In this document: in pieces, positions 1-9,755 of the stretch
How the letters are laid out: each line of letters opens with the position of its first letter
How positions within the stretch are numbered: the stretch's first letter is position 1
Source: Thiomicrorhabdus cannonii
GTDB taxonomy: Bacteria; Pseudomonadota; Gammaproteobacteria; Thiomicrospirales; Thiomicrospiraceae
Assembly: GCF_013391695.1 (NCBI RefSeq)
Contig: NZ_JACBGH010000008.1
Location: 32,626 to 96,625, forward strand
Length of the DNA: 64,000 nucleotides
Direction: 5' to 3'
Made by a program: the position numbers and the translations under genes
Notes under the pieces: generated by a model
Told to the model about the DNA's origin: nothing
Seen by the model: only the letters and a program-made list of their open reading frames with translations
Databases searched by the model: none

Positions 1-12
1 ACTCATTTTTAA
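1..12 (+). other. possible 3' end of an upstream gene
   Basis: The first twelve bases can be read as three codons (Thr-His-Phe) and a TAA stop directly before the ribosome binding site of the next gene. In many gammaproteobacteria hisS lies just upstream of the YfgM-like/bamB/der genes, so this could be its end. Three codons cannot identify a gene. Confidence 0.2.
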
Positions 13-21
13 GGAAGCGTG

Positions 22-663
22 ATGAATCGTTACGAAACGGAAGAAGAACAGGTTGAAGCCATCAAGGCTTGGTGGAAGAAAAACGGTACCCAGTTGCTGA
101 CGGGTGTTTTAGTCGTGGCCGTGGCGTTTTCCGGCTGGCGTTATTGGACAAGTTATAATCAGGCGCAGTCAGCCAATGCTTCCGCAATTTATGAGATTTT
201 GCAAGCCAATATGCAGCAAGGCAGTTTTGGTGAAGTATCGCGCGAAGGCTTGAAACTGATTCAGGAACAGCCTCAAAGCCCTTATGCGGCGGGCGCGGCG
301 TTGCTGGTGGCTAAATACCATCTTGAAAAAGGCGAAGTGGATGAAGCCAAGCAGCAGTTGCAGTGGGTGATTTCCAATGCAGAGGACGCGGCGTTGCAGC
401 AGACGGCTAGTTTGCGTTTGGCGCGTATTTTGGCGGATCAAAAAGCGTTTTCAGAAGCGAAGCAGGCTCTGCAAACAGTTAAACTGGATGCCGCTATGGC
501 CGTAGAGCAGGCTAATTTTGACTATGTACAAGCGTTGATTGCACTGGGGGAGAACGATCTACCCGCAGCTCGCGACGCTTTTGGTAAAGTGTTGAGCAAC
601 GCCGGCGCGTCCAAAAGTTTGAAGGGTATTGCGCAAGTGCAGTTGGACGATTTGGCGCAGTAA
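22..663 (+). CDS. YfgM-like ancillary SecYEG translocon subunit, TPR-like
   Basis: This 213-residue protein has the layout of the YfgM family. It has a short charged cytoplasmic start (ETEEEQVEAIKAWWKKNG), one membrane segment at about residues 24-42, and a helical periplasmic part of tetratricopeptide type rich in A, L and Q. YfgM proteins associate with SecYEG and periplasmic chaperones such as PpiD. I chose ATG at 22 over the GTG at 19 because the AAGGAAG at 11-17 is better spaced for it. The gene sits before bamB and der, the usual gammaproteobacterial order, which fits a role in envelope protein export. The name rests on layout, length and synteny. Confidence 0.85.
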   Translation: MNRYETEEEQVEAIKAWWKKNGTQLLTGVLVVAVAFSGWRYWTSYNQAQSANASAIYEILQANMQQGSFGEVSREGLKLIQEQPQSPYAAGAALLVAKYHLEKGEVDEAKQQLQWVISNAEDAALQQTASLRLARILADQKAFSEAKQALQTVKLDAAMAVEQANFDYVQALIALGENDLPAARDAFGKVLSNAGASKSLKGIAQVQLDDLAQ

Positions 664-679
664 GCTTTATCTGAAACAG

Positions 680-698
680 TCCGACCATAGTGGTTGGA
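680..698 (+). terminator. small hairpin between the YfgM-like gene and bamB
   Basis: TCCGACCA and TGGTTGGA form an eight-pair stem (one G-T pair) around a three-base loop, about 16 bases after the stop of the upstream gene. No long T run follows, so it is at best a weak terminator or an mRNA processing or stability element inside an operon. Confidence 0.3.
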
Positions 699-747
699 TT
701 GTTGGGTTGAGCCATAACAAAACACCATAAGTTGGGATAAAAAATAA

Positions 748-1980
748 GTGAAGTGGTTACGTAATGCAACGTGGTTGGTTTTAGCCGTCGAATTGGCTGC
801 CTGTTCTTCAAGCAAGGTCGTCAGAACGCCTGCGGAGTTGGTTTCGATAGACTCGCCGTTACAGCTGGCACATAACTGGCAGGTCACTTTGCATGCCATG
901 CAAAGTGGTGACGAAGGCGGATTGAATATCGCGCAGAACCAGACGATGGTTTTCAGTGCAGATTCAACAGGCCTGGTATCGGCGTTTAAAAAGGCTAACC
1001 AGTCGCGCTGGACTGATCAGGTGGTTTGGCAGACGCAAATTGCCGAAAAAATCGCTTCCGGTCCGACCTATGCCGACAAGTTTGTTCTGATTGGCACAAC
1101 CAAAGGCAAGCTGATTGCTCTGGCTGAGCAGACGGGTGAGGTGCTTTGGCAGACCCAACTCTCCAGTGAGGTGTTGAGTCGTCCGGTGGTTGCGGATGGC
1201 AAGATTTTTACGCGTACCGTCGACGGCAACCTTTATGCCTTGCAGTTGGAGAATGGCGCCCAGATATGGGTGACGGAGCATCAGGTTCCCAACCTGTCAT
1301 TGCGCGGTACATCGCCGGTTCTGTATCACCAGGGTGTGCTTTATATCGGTTGGGAGACCGGCAAGGTCGAAGCGGTTTCCGCCGAGTCCGGCAAGAGCTT
1401 GTGGGAAACCCGTATTGCCATTCCTCGCGGGCGTACCGATCTGGAGCGTATGGTGGATGTACAGTCGGCACTGGTGTTGAAGCATAACCGACTGGTTGCG
1501 TTGGCTTTCCACGGCAAACTGGTATCGATTAATCTGGATAACGGCAATTTGTATTTTGCCCAGGATGTTTCCGGTTTCCGAGACTTTGTAGTTGATGACA
1601 ATGCCATTTATGTTGTGGATGAAGATGATATCGTCCAGGCTTATGATCTTTCAAACGGCACGAAACTGTGGAGTCAGGTAGGTCTGAAGTACCGCAATCT
1701 GGCCGACCTGGTGGAGTATCAGGACAACATAATGGCGATTGACGGCTATGGTTATGTACATTGGCTGGATAAAACCCACGGCACGATTGTGGCACGCGTG
1801 AAACACAGCAACGACTATGGCGACCAGAACCGCGTGGTTCGGGCGGTCACCGAAGGGAATGTGCTCTACATGCTCGACAGCGGCGGCAGTATCAACCGTT
1901 ATGAAATCAAGCCTTCCGACTTAGCGCTTTTTAAACAGGCAGAGATGCGCTCTGCCAAACAGGAGCCTGAACAGCAATGA
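748..1980 (+). CDS. bamB: outer membrane assembly lipoprotein BamB
   Basis: BamB is the beta-propeller lipoprotein of the BAM complex, which folds proteins into the outer membrane. The 410-residue product starts at a GTG and has a lipoprotein signal with lipobox LAAC (Cys19 becomes the lipidated first residue). The rest is a PQQ-type propeller with repeated blades, each ending in patterns such as G-E-V-L-W-Q or G-K-S-L-W-E. Length and order match the family (E. coli BamB is about 390 residues). Its stop overlaps the der start in an ATGA, so the two are probably translationally coupled. The GTG start has only a weak purine-rich site before it. Confidence 0.95.
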   Translation: MKWLRNATWLVLAVELAACSSSKVVRTPAELVSIDSPLQLAHNWQVTLHAMQSGDEGGLNIAQNQTMVFSADSTGLVSAFKKANQSRWTDQVVWQTQIAEKIASGPTYADKFVLIGTTKGKLIALAEQTGEVLWQTQLSSEVLSRPVVADGKIFTRTVDGNLYALQLENGAQIWVTEHQVPNLSLRGTSPVLYHQGVLYIGWETGKVEAVSAESGKSLWETRIAIPRGRTDLERMVDVQSALVLKHNRLVALAFHGKLVSINLDNGNLYFAQDVSGFRDFVVDDNAIYVVDEDDIVQAYDLSNGTKLWSQVGLKYRNLADLVEYQDNIMAIDGYGYVHWLDKTHGTIVARVKHSNDYGDQNRVVRAVTEGNVLYMLDSGGSINRYEIKPSDLALFKQAEMRSAKQEPEQQ

Positions 1981-3413
1981 GTAATAAACCGGTCATTGCG
2001 TTAGTGGGACGCCCCAACGTAGGTAAATCCACGTTATTTAACCGTTTGACACGTTCGCGTGATGCGATTGTGGCCGATTATCCCGGCCTGACGCGTGATC
2101 GTCAGTACGGTACCGGACGCGTCGGCGAGAAACCGTATATTGTGGTGGATACCGGCGGCCTGAGCGGGGAAAGCGACGGGGTCGATCCTTTAATGGCGTC
2201 ACAGGTGCAGGCCGCGCTGGAAGAGGCGGATGCGGTGCTGTTTTTGGTGGATGGCCGTCAAGGGTTGACGCATGGCGATGAAGTGATCGCCCAGTATGTG
2301 CGTCAGTTCGACAAGATCGTACAGGTCGTGGTCAACAAGGCCGAAGGCTGCAACTACGAACTGGTTAAGGCCGATTTCTTCGGTTTGGGATTGGGAAGCC
2401 CGCAGCCGATCTCTTCGGCACACGGCGACAATGTCACCCAGGTCATCAATCATGTTTTAGCTCAGGTGCCCGAAAAACAAACGGCGGAAGGCGAGTTGGA
2501 GTTGGACGATACCCCGGGCATCCGCGTCGCGGTGATCGGTCGTCCGAATGTGGGTAAATCCACGCTGATCAACCGTATGATCGGTGAACAGCGTGTGGTG
2601 GCATTCGATATGCCGGGAACGACGCGTGACAGTATTTATGTACCGTTTGAGCGTAACGGCCAGGCCTATACCTTGATTGATACCGCCGGGGTGCGCCGTC
2701 GTAAGAATATCTCCGAAAAGATTGAAAAGTTCAGTATCGTCAAGGCGATCGAGGCGATGGAAGATTCGCATGTCGTGATTCTGGTGATCGACGGTACCGA
2801 AGGTTTGACCGACCAGGATTTGACGTTGCTCGGTCTGGCGATTGATTCGGGCAGAGGTTTGGTATTGGCTGTGAACAAGTGGGATAACCTCACGCCTGAG
2901 CAACGCCAGAAAGTGAATCACGATCTGGATTTCCGCCTGCAATTTATTGATTACGCCAAGCCGCATATGATTTCCGCTTTGCACGGCAGTGGCGTGGGCG
3001 ACCTGTTCAAAACCGTCAATGCGGTGTACCAGGCCGCGATGAAGCGTGTATCGACGTCCGATCTTAACCGTGTTCTTGAGCAGGCCGTGTTGGAGCATCA
3101 ACCACCGTTGATCGGCGGGCGACGCGTCAAACTGCGTTATGCCCATTTGGGTGGTTTGAACCCGCCGCGTGTCATTATCCACGGCACGCAGGTCGATAAA
3201 TTGCCGCAGGCTTATACGCGTTATTTGATTAATGTTTTCCGCAAAGCGTTCAAATGGGTGGGCACGCCTGTTTCGGTCGAATACAAAGTGACCGAGAACC
3301 CGTTTGAAGGTCGCAAAAACAAATTGGCAGAACGCAACCGCCAGAAAGACGATGGACCGGTTGCCATGAAAAAGAAGAAAAAGAAAGCCTTGCCACGGCG
3401 TAAGAGTCAATAA
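1977..3413 (+). CDS. der: ribosome biogenesis GTPase Der (EngA)
   Basis: Der is an essential double GTPase for 50S subunit maturation. The 478-residue protein has two G domains, each with the P-loop GRPNVGKS (residues 11-18 and 188-195) and DTxG switch motifs (VDTGG near 58; IDTAG in the second). The C-terminal KH-like domain ends in a lysine-rich tail (KKKKKK). The first G4 motif reads NKAEG rather than the textbook NKxD, a variant that may loosen guanine specificity in that domain, while the second reads NKWD. The start overlaps the bamB stop by four bases. A hairpin terminator lies 38 bases downstream. Confidence 0.98.
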   Translation: MSNKPVIALVGRPNVGKSTLFNRLTRSRDAIVADYPGLTRDRQYGTGRVGEKPYIVVDTGGLSGESDGVDPLMASQVQAALEEADAVLFLVDGRQGLTHGDEVIAQYVRQFDKIVQVVVNKAEGCNYELVKADFFGLGLGSPQPISSAHGDNVTQVINHVLAQVPEKQTAEGELELDDTPGIRVAVIGRPNVGKSTLINRMIGEQRVVAFDMPGTTRDSIYVPFERNGQAYTLIDTAGVRRRKNISEKIEKFSIVKAIEAMEDSHVVILVIDGTEGLTDQDLTLLGLAIDSGRGLVLAVNKWDNLTPEQRQKVNHDLDFRLQFIDYAKPHMISALHGSGVGDLFKTVNAVYQAAMKRVSTSDLNRVLEQAVLEHQPPLIGGRRVKLRYAHLGGLNPPRVIIHGTQVDKLPQAYTRYLINVFRKAFKWVGTPVSVEYKVTENPFEGRKNKLAERNRQKDDGPVAMKKKKKKALPRRKSQ

Positions 3414-3450
3414 CGTTGTGCGTTTACGTGCAAGGTAAGAGTAATAAGTT

Positions 3451-3476
3451 AAACCGTTGCAAAACGGTTTCGTTTT
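3451..3476 (+). terminator. rho-independent terminator after der
   Basis: AAACCGTT and AACGGTTT form an eight-pair stem around GCAA, followed by CGTTTTTT. It sits between der and the large oxidoreductase gene and probably ends the bamB-der transcript. Confidence 0.8.
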
Positions 3477-3507
3477 TTAAAGCATCACTGTTAAGAGTTC
3501 AGATAGC

Positions 3508-6500
3508 ATGAGTCCAAATCCGGCTAAACGCATCCGTGAGATCCCATACAACTATACATCGTTCTCCGATAAAGAGATTGTAGCGCGCTTTTTAGGGGAG
3601 TCGGGCTGGAAGACAATCGAGTCTTTGCGCGATTCTCGCAATACCGGCCGTTCGGCGCGTATGCTGTTTGAGGTGTTGGGGGATATTTGGGTCGTGACCC
3701 GTAACCCTTATATTCAGGATGATTTGATTGAAAACCCGAAACGCCGCGATGCGTTGATTGATGCTTTGAACCACCGCCTGAATCAGGTGGAAAAACGTTT
3801 GAACGGTAATGCCTTGGCGGCGGAATTGTTGGCGTCGGTCAACAAGGCAGTGGTGGAGTTCAAAGAGTGGTTCCCGCGCCAGATTGCGCTGCGCAATGCG
3901 GTGCGCAAAAAACTGTCCAAATTTACCCGTAACGACAATCTCGATTTTGGCGGATTGGCGCGTGTGTCGCATGCGACCGACGCGACCGACTGGCGTGTGG
4001 AGTTGCCGCTGGTGGTGGTCTCTCCGGACACGGAAGAAGAGGTTGTCTATATCGTCAAAGCCTGTATTGAACTTGGGCTGACGATGATTCCGCGTGGCGG
4101 CGGTACCGGCTATACCGGCGGTGCGATTCCGCTGCATCCGGATTCGGTCGTGATCAATACCGAAAAACTCGAGTATATGAGTCTGGTCGAACAGGTTGAA
4201 CTGCCGGGAATCGGCAAGGTGCCTACGATTCAGACGGGCGCCGGTGTGGTGACGCGTCGCGTTTCCGAACAGGCGGAACGCTTCGGCTATGTCTTTGCGG
4301 TTGATCCGACCTCGCAGGATGCCTCCTGCATCGGCGGCAATATCGCCATGAATGCCGGCGGCAAAAAGGCGGTATTGTGGGGAACCACGCTGGACAACCT
4401 GGCCTCGTGGAAAATGGTGATGCCGGATGCGACCTGGTTGGAAATTCGCCGCATCAATCATAACCTCGGCAAGCTACAGGATCAGAAAACCGTCGTCTTC
4501 GAGATGCAGCGTTATGAAACCAACGGCAAAACCGAAATCGGCGCGCCGGAACGTCTGGAGATGCCCGGTTCCGCTTTCCGCAAGGCCGGGTTGGGCAAAG
4601 ACGTTACCGACAAGTTTTTGAGCGGCCTGCCGGGCGTGCAGAAAGAGGGCTGTGACGGCATTATCACCTCGGCGCGCTTTGTGGTGCATCGCATGCCGAG
4701 CCATACGCGTACCGTCTGCCTGGAGTTCTTTGGTACAGACTTGAGCTTGGCGGTGCCGGCGATTGTCGAGATTACCGACTATATCGAAAGCAAGAAGCAG
4801 CAAGGTATCTTGTTGGCCGGTTTGGAACACTTGGACGAGCGCTATATCAAGGCGGTCAAATACAACACCAAGGCGGATAGAAAAGAACTGCCGAAGATGA
4901 TTCTGTTGGCCGATGTGTGCGGCGAGAACGGCTTTGAAGTGGCCAAGACCTGTTCGGAAATCGTCGAGCTTGCCAACAAACGCGATGCCGAAGGTTTTAT
5001 TGCGGTCAGCGAAGAAGCACGCAAGCGTTTCTGGTCGGACCGTTCACGCACCGCGGCGATTTCGGCGCATACCAACGCCTTCAAAATCAACGAAGACGTG
5101 GTCATTCCACTGGCACGCCTCAACGACTACAACGTCGAAATCGAGCGCATCAATATCGAAATGTCGATCAAGAACAAGCTCGATATTATTGAGGCGGTAA
5201 ATGGTTACTTCTCCGAACCGATCAAGGAGTTCAGCCAGGCGGACGATTTTGAAGACAGTAAAGGGCCGGCCAGCTATTTCAAAGGCAAGGTCGAGGCGAC
5301 CAAAGCGCACCTCAATCAGGTGCGTCAGCGTTGGACATCGATTTTGGCGCATCTGGATGCGCCGGCGGCTGAACACCTTAACCTTTACCATGAAGGTGTC
5401 GCTGCGAAAATCCGTCCTGAGGACAAGGTGCTTAATCTGTTGCTGCGTCGCGAATTGCGCATCTCCTACCGTAAAGAGGTCATGGACTTCCTCAGACAGA
5501 CCTTTATCGGTAACGATTTTGAAGCCTTGCGCAAAAAACTGGATGAAATTCACGCCGAACTGCGCAATGCGCGCCTGTTTGTAGCTCTGCATATGCATGC
5601 CGGTGACGGCAATATCCACACCAATATTCCGGTGCACTCCAACAACTACGAGATGATTCATCTGGCCGATAAGGTGGTGGATCGCATTATGGCGGTGGCG
5701 CACCAGCTGGGCGGTGTTATCTCCGGCGAGCACGGCATTGGCATTACCAAGTTCCAGTATTTGGAAGAAGAGAAGATCGAGGCGTTTGTTCATTATAAGA
5801 ACAAGGTGGATCCGCAAGGCTATTTCAACAAAGGCAAATTGCTGCCGGGTTCCGGGTTGCAACGCGCCTATACGCCGTCGTTGAGCCTGGTGCAACAGGA
5901 AGCGCTGATTCTGGAAGCGAGCGAGTTGGATGCGTTGAACAACGACATCAAGGACTGTTTGCGTTGCGGTAAATGTAAGCCGGTCTGCCAGACACATATT
6001 CCACGCGCCAATCTGCTCTATTCACCGCGCAACAAGATTCTGGCCACGGGTCAGGTGATTGAGGCGTTCCTCTACGAGGAGCAGACGCGTCGCGGAATTT
6101 CGTTGCATCACTTTGATGCGATGAACGATGTGGCCGACCACTGTACCACCTGCCACAAGTGCGCCACGCCTTGCCCGGTGAACATTGACTTTGGTGATGT
6201 TTCCATCCGCATGCGTACCATTTTGACGAATATGGGGCAGAAGCGTACCAGCTTGATGGTTAAGGCGGCGTTGATCTTCCTGAACACAACCAATCCGCTG
6301 ACCATCAAGGTGTTGCGCAAAACCATGATCGGCTGGGGTTCCATTGCGATGACGCTCGGACACAAACTGGCCAAGTGGAGCGGACTGCTCGGCAGCAAAA
6401 AGGCGTTGCCATCCAGCACCAGTCAACCGGCGCCGATTCAGCAGCAGGTCATCAACTTTGTACGCAGACCGTTGAATACCGGTCCGAATAAATCCAGCTA

Positions 6501-7368
6501 CCGTAACGTGCTGGGCTTGGAAGATGCAACCCAGGTGCCGATTGTGCGTGATCCGGCGCGAACCACCGAGGATTCGGAAGCGGTCTTCTATTTCCCGGGT
6601 TGTGGTTCGGAACGTCTGTTCAGCGATATCGGTTTGGCGACGATTTCGTCGCTGTATGATGCCGGCGTGCAGACGGTCTTGCCGCCGGGTTACCTGTGTT
6701 GCGGTTATCCGCAGGCGGCGGCCGGTCTGGCGGACAAGAGTTCGCAGATCACCACCGAAAACCGTGCGTTGTTCCATCGTGTTGCCAATACCTTGAACTA
6801 CATGGATATCAAAACGGTGATCGTTTCCTGCGGTACCTGTTACGATCAGCTGACGCAATATGAGTTCCAACGCATTTTCCCGGGCTGTCGCTTGATGGAT
6901 ATCCACGAGTTCCTGACCGAGAAGGGCATGGGACTGGAGCAGTCCAGCGGCAAAAAATATCTGTATCATGCGCCTTGCCATGATCCGATGAAGCAGATGG
7001 ACGGTACCACCGTTGCCAAAGATTTGCTGAAGGCCGAGGTGAAGTTCAGTGACCGCTGCTGCAGCGAGGCGGGGACTCTGGCGACGGCACGTCCGGATAT
7101 TGCCAACCAGTTGCGCTTCAGAAAAGAAGCGGAGCTGAAAAAAGGCTTGATTGACCTGACCGGTAATGACAAGGTCAAAGATGGCAGTGTCAAGCTGCTG
7201 ACTTCTTGTCCGGCCTGTCAGCAAGGCTTGAATCGATACAGCGACAGCACCGGTTTGGATACCGATTATATTGTTGTCGAGTTGATGAAAAACCGCTACG
7301 GCGAGCATTGGAATGAGGAGTTCCTCAATAAGCTGCAAGCCGGTGGTATCGAGAAAGTCTTGCTTTAA
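3508..7368 (+). CDS. giant FAD/iron-sulfur oxidoreductase, D-lactate dehydrogenase/GlcDF-like fusion
   Basis: This 1286-residue single chain combines parts that are often separate subunits. An N-terminal segment of the DUF3683 type comes first. An FAD-binding-4 domain follows, with [15 protein letters not shown] near residue 196, and then an FAD-oxidase C domain containing [17 protein letters not shown] and GEHGIG. Two CxxCxxCxxxC[PQ] clusters near 816 ([12 protein letters not shown]) and 880 ([12 protein letters not shown]) should hold [4Fe-4S] centres. Two CCG domains end the chain ([10 protein letters not shown]...CCGYP; HAPCHDP...SCPACQQG). Relatives oxidise 2-hydroxy acids such as D-lactate or glycolate and pass electrons to quinone or cytochrome. 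The substrate cannot be read from the sequence. There is no signal peptide, so it is probably cytoplasmic or membrane-associated. It shares a bidirectional terminator with the convergent cytochrome gene. Confidence 0.88.
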   Translation: MSPNPAKRIREIPYNYTSFSDKEIVARFLGESGWKTIESLRDSRNTGRSARMLFEVLGDIWVVTRNPYIQDDLIENPKRRDALIDALNHRLNQVEKRLNGNALAAELLASVNKAVVEFKEWFPRQIALRNAVRKKLSKFTRNDNLDFGGLARVSHATDATDWRVELPLVVVSPDTEEEVVYIVKACIELGLTMIPRGGGTGYTGGAIPLHPDSVVINTEKLEYMSLVEQVELPGIGKVPTIQTGAGVVTRRVSEQAERFGYVFAVDPTSQDASCIGGNIAMNAGGKKAVLWGTTLDNLASWKMVMPDATWLEIRRINHNLGKLQDQKTVVFEMQRYETNGKTEIGAPERLEMPGSAFRKAGLGKDVTDKFLSGLPGVQKEGCDGIITSARFVVHRMPSHTRTVCLEFFGTDLSLAVPAIVEITDYIESKKQQGILLAGLEHLDERYIKAVKYNTKADRKELPKMILLADVCGENGFEVAKTCSEIVELANKRDAEGFIAVSEEARKRFWSDRSRTAAISAHTNAFKINEDVVIPLARLNDYNVEIERINIEMSIKNKLDIIEAVNGYFSEPIKEFSQADDFEDSKGPASYFKGKVEATKAHLNQVRQRWTSILAHLDAPAAEHLNLYHEGVAAKIRPEDKVLNLLLRRELRISYRKEVMDFLRQTFIGNDFEALRKKLDEIHAELRNARLFVALHMHAGDGNIHTNIPVHSNNYEMIHLADKVVDRIMAVAHQLGGVISGEHGIGITKFQYLEEEKIEAFVHYKNKVDPQGYFNKGKLLPGSGLQRAYTPSLSLVQQEALILEASELDALNNDIKDCLRCGKCKPVCQTHIPRANLLYSPRNKILATGQVIEAFLYEEQTRRGISLHHFDAMNDVADHCTTCHKCATPCPVNIDFGDVSIRMRTILTNMGQKRTSLMVKAALIFLNTTNPLTIKVLRKTMIGWGSIAMTLGHKLAKWSGLLGSKKALPSSTSQPAPIQQQVINFVRRPLNTGPNKSSYRNVLGLEDATQVPIVRDPARTTEDSEAVFYFPGCGSERLFSDIGLATISSLYDAGVQTVLPPGYLCCGYPQAAAGLADKSSQITTENRALFHRVANTLNYMDIKTVIVSCGTCYDQLTQYEFQRIFPGCRLMDIHEFLTEKGMGLEQSSGKKYLYHAPCHDPMKQMDGTTVAKDLLKAEVKFSDRCCSEAGTLATARPDIANQLRFRKEAELKKGLIDLTGNDKVKDGSVKLLTSCPACQQGLNRYSDSTGLDTDYIVVELMKNRYGEHWNEEFLNKLQAGGIEKVLL

Positions 7369-7391
7369 AAGGCAGTTTAGATCGGTTAAAC

Positions 7392-7429
7392 CCAATAAAA
7401 AAGCGCTCAAACGAGCGCTTTTTTATTGG
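7392..7429. terminator. bidirectional terminator, 17-pair perfect stem
   Basis: Perfect 17-base arms (7392-7408 and 7413-7429) surround the loop AAAC, with six A on one side and six T on the other. It can therefore stop transcription of both the oxidoreductase gene (+) and the cytochrome c gene (-). Confidence 0.92.
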
Positions 7430-7433
7430 CCTG

Positions 7434-7455
7434 AAAAAACTCAACAGGCCGGGTA
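7434..7455 (+). repeat. dispersed 20-bp element (core CAACAGGCCGG), copy 1
   Basis: Full form with a leading A tract, CTCAACAGGCCGGGTAG, just past the shared terminator and before the stop of the convergent cytochrome c gene. This is one of 12 exact core matches in the window; see findings. Confidence 0.8.
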
Positions 7456-7470
7456 GTATTTTGCCTTTGA

Positions 7471-7770
7471 TTACTTAGCAGCTTGTGCCGCGTAATAACC
7501 CGCCAGGGCTTTGATTTCTTCGTCGGTCAGGCCTTTGGCGAAAGGCGTCATGGTCGCGTCCTTACGGAAACCGTCGCGGAAGTCCTTCAATTGTTTTTCC
7601 AGGTAGGCGGCGTGCTGACCCGCCAGTTTTGGAAAATTAGGCACAACGCTGTTGCCGTCCATACCGTGGCAGCCTACGCAGGTATTGGCTTTTGCTGGAG
7701 CTTCAGACGCTTGAGCAGAAGCGGTTACCAGTAGTCCGGCGGTCAAAGTAACAAGTAGTAATTTTTTCAT
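7471..7770 (-). CDS. small periplasmic cytochrome c (class I, c553-like)
   Basis: About 99 residues with a cleavable signal peptide (MKKLLLVTLTAGLLVTASAQA), one haem c site CVGCH near residue 31 and a C-terminal helix rich in alanine. The likely sixth haem ligand is the Met in ATMTPFAKGL. Small cytochromes of this kind shuttle electrons in the periplasm, for example to cbb3-type oxidases. I chose the inner Met at 7770 because a typical signal peptide begins there and GGAACGGAA precedes it. The reading frame extends six codons further upstream. A second small cytochrome gene follows upstream on the same strand with its own terminator. Confidence 0.9.
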   Translation of the reverse strand: MKKLLLVTLTAGLLVTASAQASEAPAKANTCVGCHGMDGNSVVPNFPKLAGQHAAYLEKQLKDFRDGFRKDATMTPFAKGLTDEEIKALAGYYAAQAAK

Positions 7771-7896
7771 TATTCCGTTCCCGTTCATAAATTAACTGAA
7801 TCGCCCACCATTAAAATCCAAGATGGCGTTGGGGTCAAGTCGCGCGGCGCATTGAAGCGCGGCAATGTTTGGATTCTTAGCAAAATGAGGGCAAAA

Positions 7897-7926
7897 AAAA
7901 ACCGCTGAAAAAGATCAGCGGTTTTT
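7897..7926. terminator. terminator of the second cytochrome c gene
   Basis: AAAAACCGCTGA and TCAGCGGTTTTT form a perfect 12-pair stem with a six-base loop. Read on the minus strand it ends the cytochrome gene at 7948-8253. The A and T flanks allow action in both directions. Confidence 0.88.
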
Positions 7927-7947
7927 CGCTTGAAAGCTGACTCTGAA

Positions 7948-8253
7948 TTACAGAGAAGCAGTGTAAGCAGCGATGTTCTCGATGTCTGCGTCAGAAAGAC
8001 CAGCAGCCATAGGAGCCATCATAGACGTCATTGGTCCCAATTGCTCACCAGCTTTGTACTTGTGAAGTTTTGCAGCAACGTCAGCAGCTGGTTGACCAGC
8101 TAGTTTTGGACCTACTCCGCCTTCACCAGCACCACCGTGGCAGCCTGCACACGTAGCGTAAGCAGCTTGACCAGCAGCAACGTCACCAGCTTGAGCAGCT
8201 GCACCGAAAGATAGAAGACCAGCAGTTGCCAGTGCGATTGTTAACTTTTTCAT
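7948..8253 (-). CDS. small periplasmic cytochrome c (c5/c553-like)
   Basis: A 101-residue precursor with signal peptide MKKLTIALATAGLLSFGAAAQA, one haem motif CAGCH near residue 34 and a methionine-rich stretch (GPMTSMMAPMAAGL) that supplies the axial Met. It is related in design to the neighbouring cytochrome at 7471-7770 but clearly diverged. The start at 8253 is preceded by AGGAGA at good spacing; an upstream extension of the frame has no such site. The two genes have separate terminators, so they are probably independently expressed carriers and not subunits of one complex. Confidence 0.92.
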   Translation of the reverse strand: MKKLTIALATAGLLSFGAAAQAGDVAAGQAAYATCAGCHGGAGEGGVGPKLAGQPAADVAAKLHKYKAGEQLGPMTSMMAPMAAGLSDADIENIAAYTASL

Positions 8254-8521
8254 AATGTACTCTCCTAAAGCACGTGATAAAAAATTCGGGTTTTTCCCTG
8301 GATGCAATTACAAACGAAATCCCTATCTTAGTCAAGGTTGAAACCTTGAGTAACCCTGAAAAAACAGTCAAATAATGAATAAAACCATAAGGTTTTAAAG
8401 TAAGTTTTGATAAAGTGACACGCAATGTTTTGCAAAACTTGGATGATGCATTTTTACAGGCTCAAAACGGACTGATTGAAAGTGCGTATCCTGTGAGTTT
8501 AATGCGCAAAAGGAGAGGAAT

Positions 8522-8695
8522 TTGTTCAGATTGTGGATAGTGGTGTTGGTGATGACCGCGCTGAGTTGGCTGGTGTTGAAGTTGATTAATCGCCCCAAAC
8601 ATATCGGCCTGGTTTTATTGTTCTGGATTGCGGTGATTATGGGAACCACCTTATTGTTTTATGGCTTGTCGGTGTGGTTTACCAGCCAAGCCTAG
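8522..8695 (+). CDS. 57-residue two-helix membrane protein, TTG start
   Basis: A short reading frame starts at TTG (8522) behind a strong AGGAGAGG at 8511-8518 and ends at TAG 8695. The product has two hydrophobic stretches (about residues 4-21 and 28-53) joined by a basic turn KLINRPKH, the plan of a small hairpin membrane protein. Family unknown to me. An in-frame ATG at 8552 would remove most of the first helix. The gene stops five bases before the end of the convergent rsgA. It lies alone between a cytochrome c gene and rsgA, and no function can be assigned. Confidence 0.6.
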   Translation: MFRLWIVVLVMTALSWLVLKLINRPKHIGLVLLFWIAVIMGTTLLFYGLSVWFTSQA

Positions 8696-8700
8696 AACCT

Positions 8701-9744
8701 TTAATGGCTGTTTTCCAGTTCGGCGGCTTTGAACTCTTCGCGCAAACGCTGGAAACTCTGATAGCGTGAATAGGCGATGTCGCCGTCTTCAACCGCCTGT
8801 TTGATGGCGCATTTGGGTTCGATGGTGTGGGTGCAGTTATTGAATTTGCACTGCCCTAGAAAAGGCGCAAAATCGGGGTACATGGCTTCCAGTTCACTCA
8901 GGCTGCAGGGGGCGGGGGTGAATTGACGCACGCCGGGGGAGTCGATCAGATTGCCGCCGTCGTGCAAGCCGGGGGCTGATTCCGGCAGGTGATAGAGGAT
9001 GCTGTTGGTGGTGGTGTGCTTGCCCAGGCCGGAAGCGTCGGAAAGCGCACCGACACGGATTCCCAGATCGGGGATCAGGGCGTTAATCAAGGACGATTTT
9101 CCGGCACCCGACGGGCCGACAAACACCGAATTTTTATGGGCCATAATGGCGCGCAACTCTTTCAGTCCTTCCTGCGAAACGGTTGAAGCCGGCACAATAT
9201 CGATGCCCATGTCATCATACGGCAATAGCAGATCGGCCACCGCTTCCCAGTCCTCGTCGCCTTGCAGCAAATCGACCTTGTTGATAATGATGATGGTGGG
9301 AATATCAAGCTGTTTGGCGGCCACCAGATAACGGTCGATCATGTCGGGATGGATGCCGGGCACCACCGGCATGACGATACCGATAAAATCGATATTGGCG
9401 GCCACCATTCGGGTCTGCCCGCGAAAACCCGGCCTGCTGAGTTCGTGAGAGCGCGGCAGCACGCTAATCACCACGCCGCTTTGCGGTTCCACATCGGTTT
9501 GCCAGATGACCCGGTCGCCCGCGACCAGCTTGCCTAAATGCTGGCGGATGGCGCAGTTGTAGGTTTGGCCGTCGTCGCCTTCCACCAGCACGCGTTTGCC
9601 GAAACTGGTAATGACCAGGCCGGGTTGTTCGGCGCCGAGCAAGCTTTGGCTGTTTTCTGCAGAGCCGGCCTGTTCAAAACGATTTTTCTGACGTTTGTCG
9701 CTGACACGCCGTTTTTGTTGGGTGGTGAGTTTGCGCTTGCTCAT
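8701..9744 (-). CDS. rsgA: ribosome small subunit-dependent GTPase RsgA
   Basis: RsgA is a circularly permuted GTPase that checks late 30S maturation. The 347-residue protein shows the permuted motif order: NKVDLL (G4) first, then the P-loop GPSGAGKSSL (G1), then DSPGVRQF (G3). The C-terminal zinc finger reads CKFNNCTHTIEPKC. A basic N-terminus (MSKRKLTTQQKRRVSDKRQKNR) fits rRNA contact. Start at 9744. The phhB gene ends 11 bases upstream of this start on the same strand, so phhB and rsgA probably share a transcript. Oligoribonuclease, a common neighbour of rsgA, is also nearby. Confidence 0.97.
   Translation of the reverse strand: MSKRKLTTQQKRRVSDKRQKNRFEQAGSAENSQSLLGAEQPGLVITSFGKRVLVEGDDGQTYNCAIRQHLGKLVAGDRVIWQTDVEPQSGVVISVLPRSHELSRPGFRGQTRMVAANIDFIGIVMPVVPGIHPDMIDRYLVAAKQLDIPTIIIINKVDLLQGDEDWEAVADLLLPYDDMGIDIVPASTVSQEGLKELRAIMAHKNSVFVGPSGAGKSSLINALIPDLGIRVGALSDASGLGKHTTTNSILYHLPESAPGLHDGGNLIDSPGVRQFTPAPCSLSELEAMYPDFAPFLGQCKFNNCTHTIEPKCAIKQAVEDGDIAYSRYQSFQRLREEFKAAELENSH
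9665..9678 (-). repeat. near match to the dispersed element inside rsgA
   Basis: On the minus strand this reads TTTTGAACAGGCCGG, one base off the core (GAACAGG in place of CAACAGG) and with the usual A/T-rich leader. It lies within the early rsgA codons. Confidence 0.4.
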
Positions 9745-9755
9745 AAAAGGCGTTG

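Noticed and set aside
6022..7410. A 462-codon open frame opposite the large oxidoreductase, plus others at 2457-3410 and 5044-5997
   Set aside because: All lie antisense to well-supported genes, with arginine- and histidine-rich translations typical of shadow frames.
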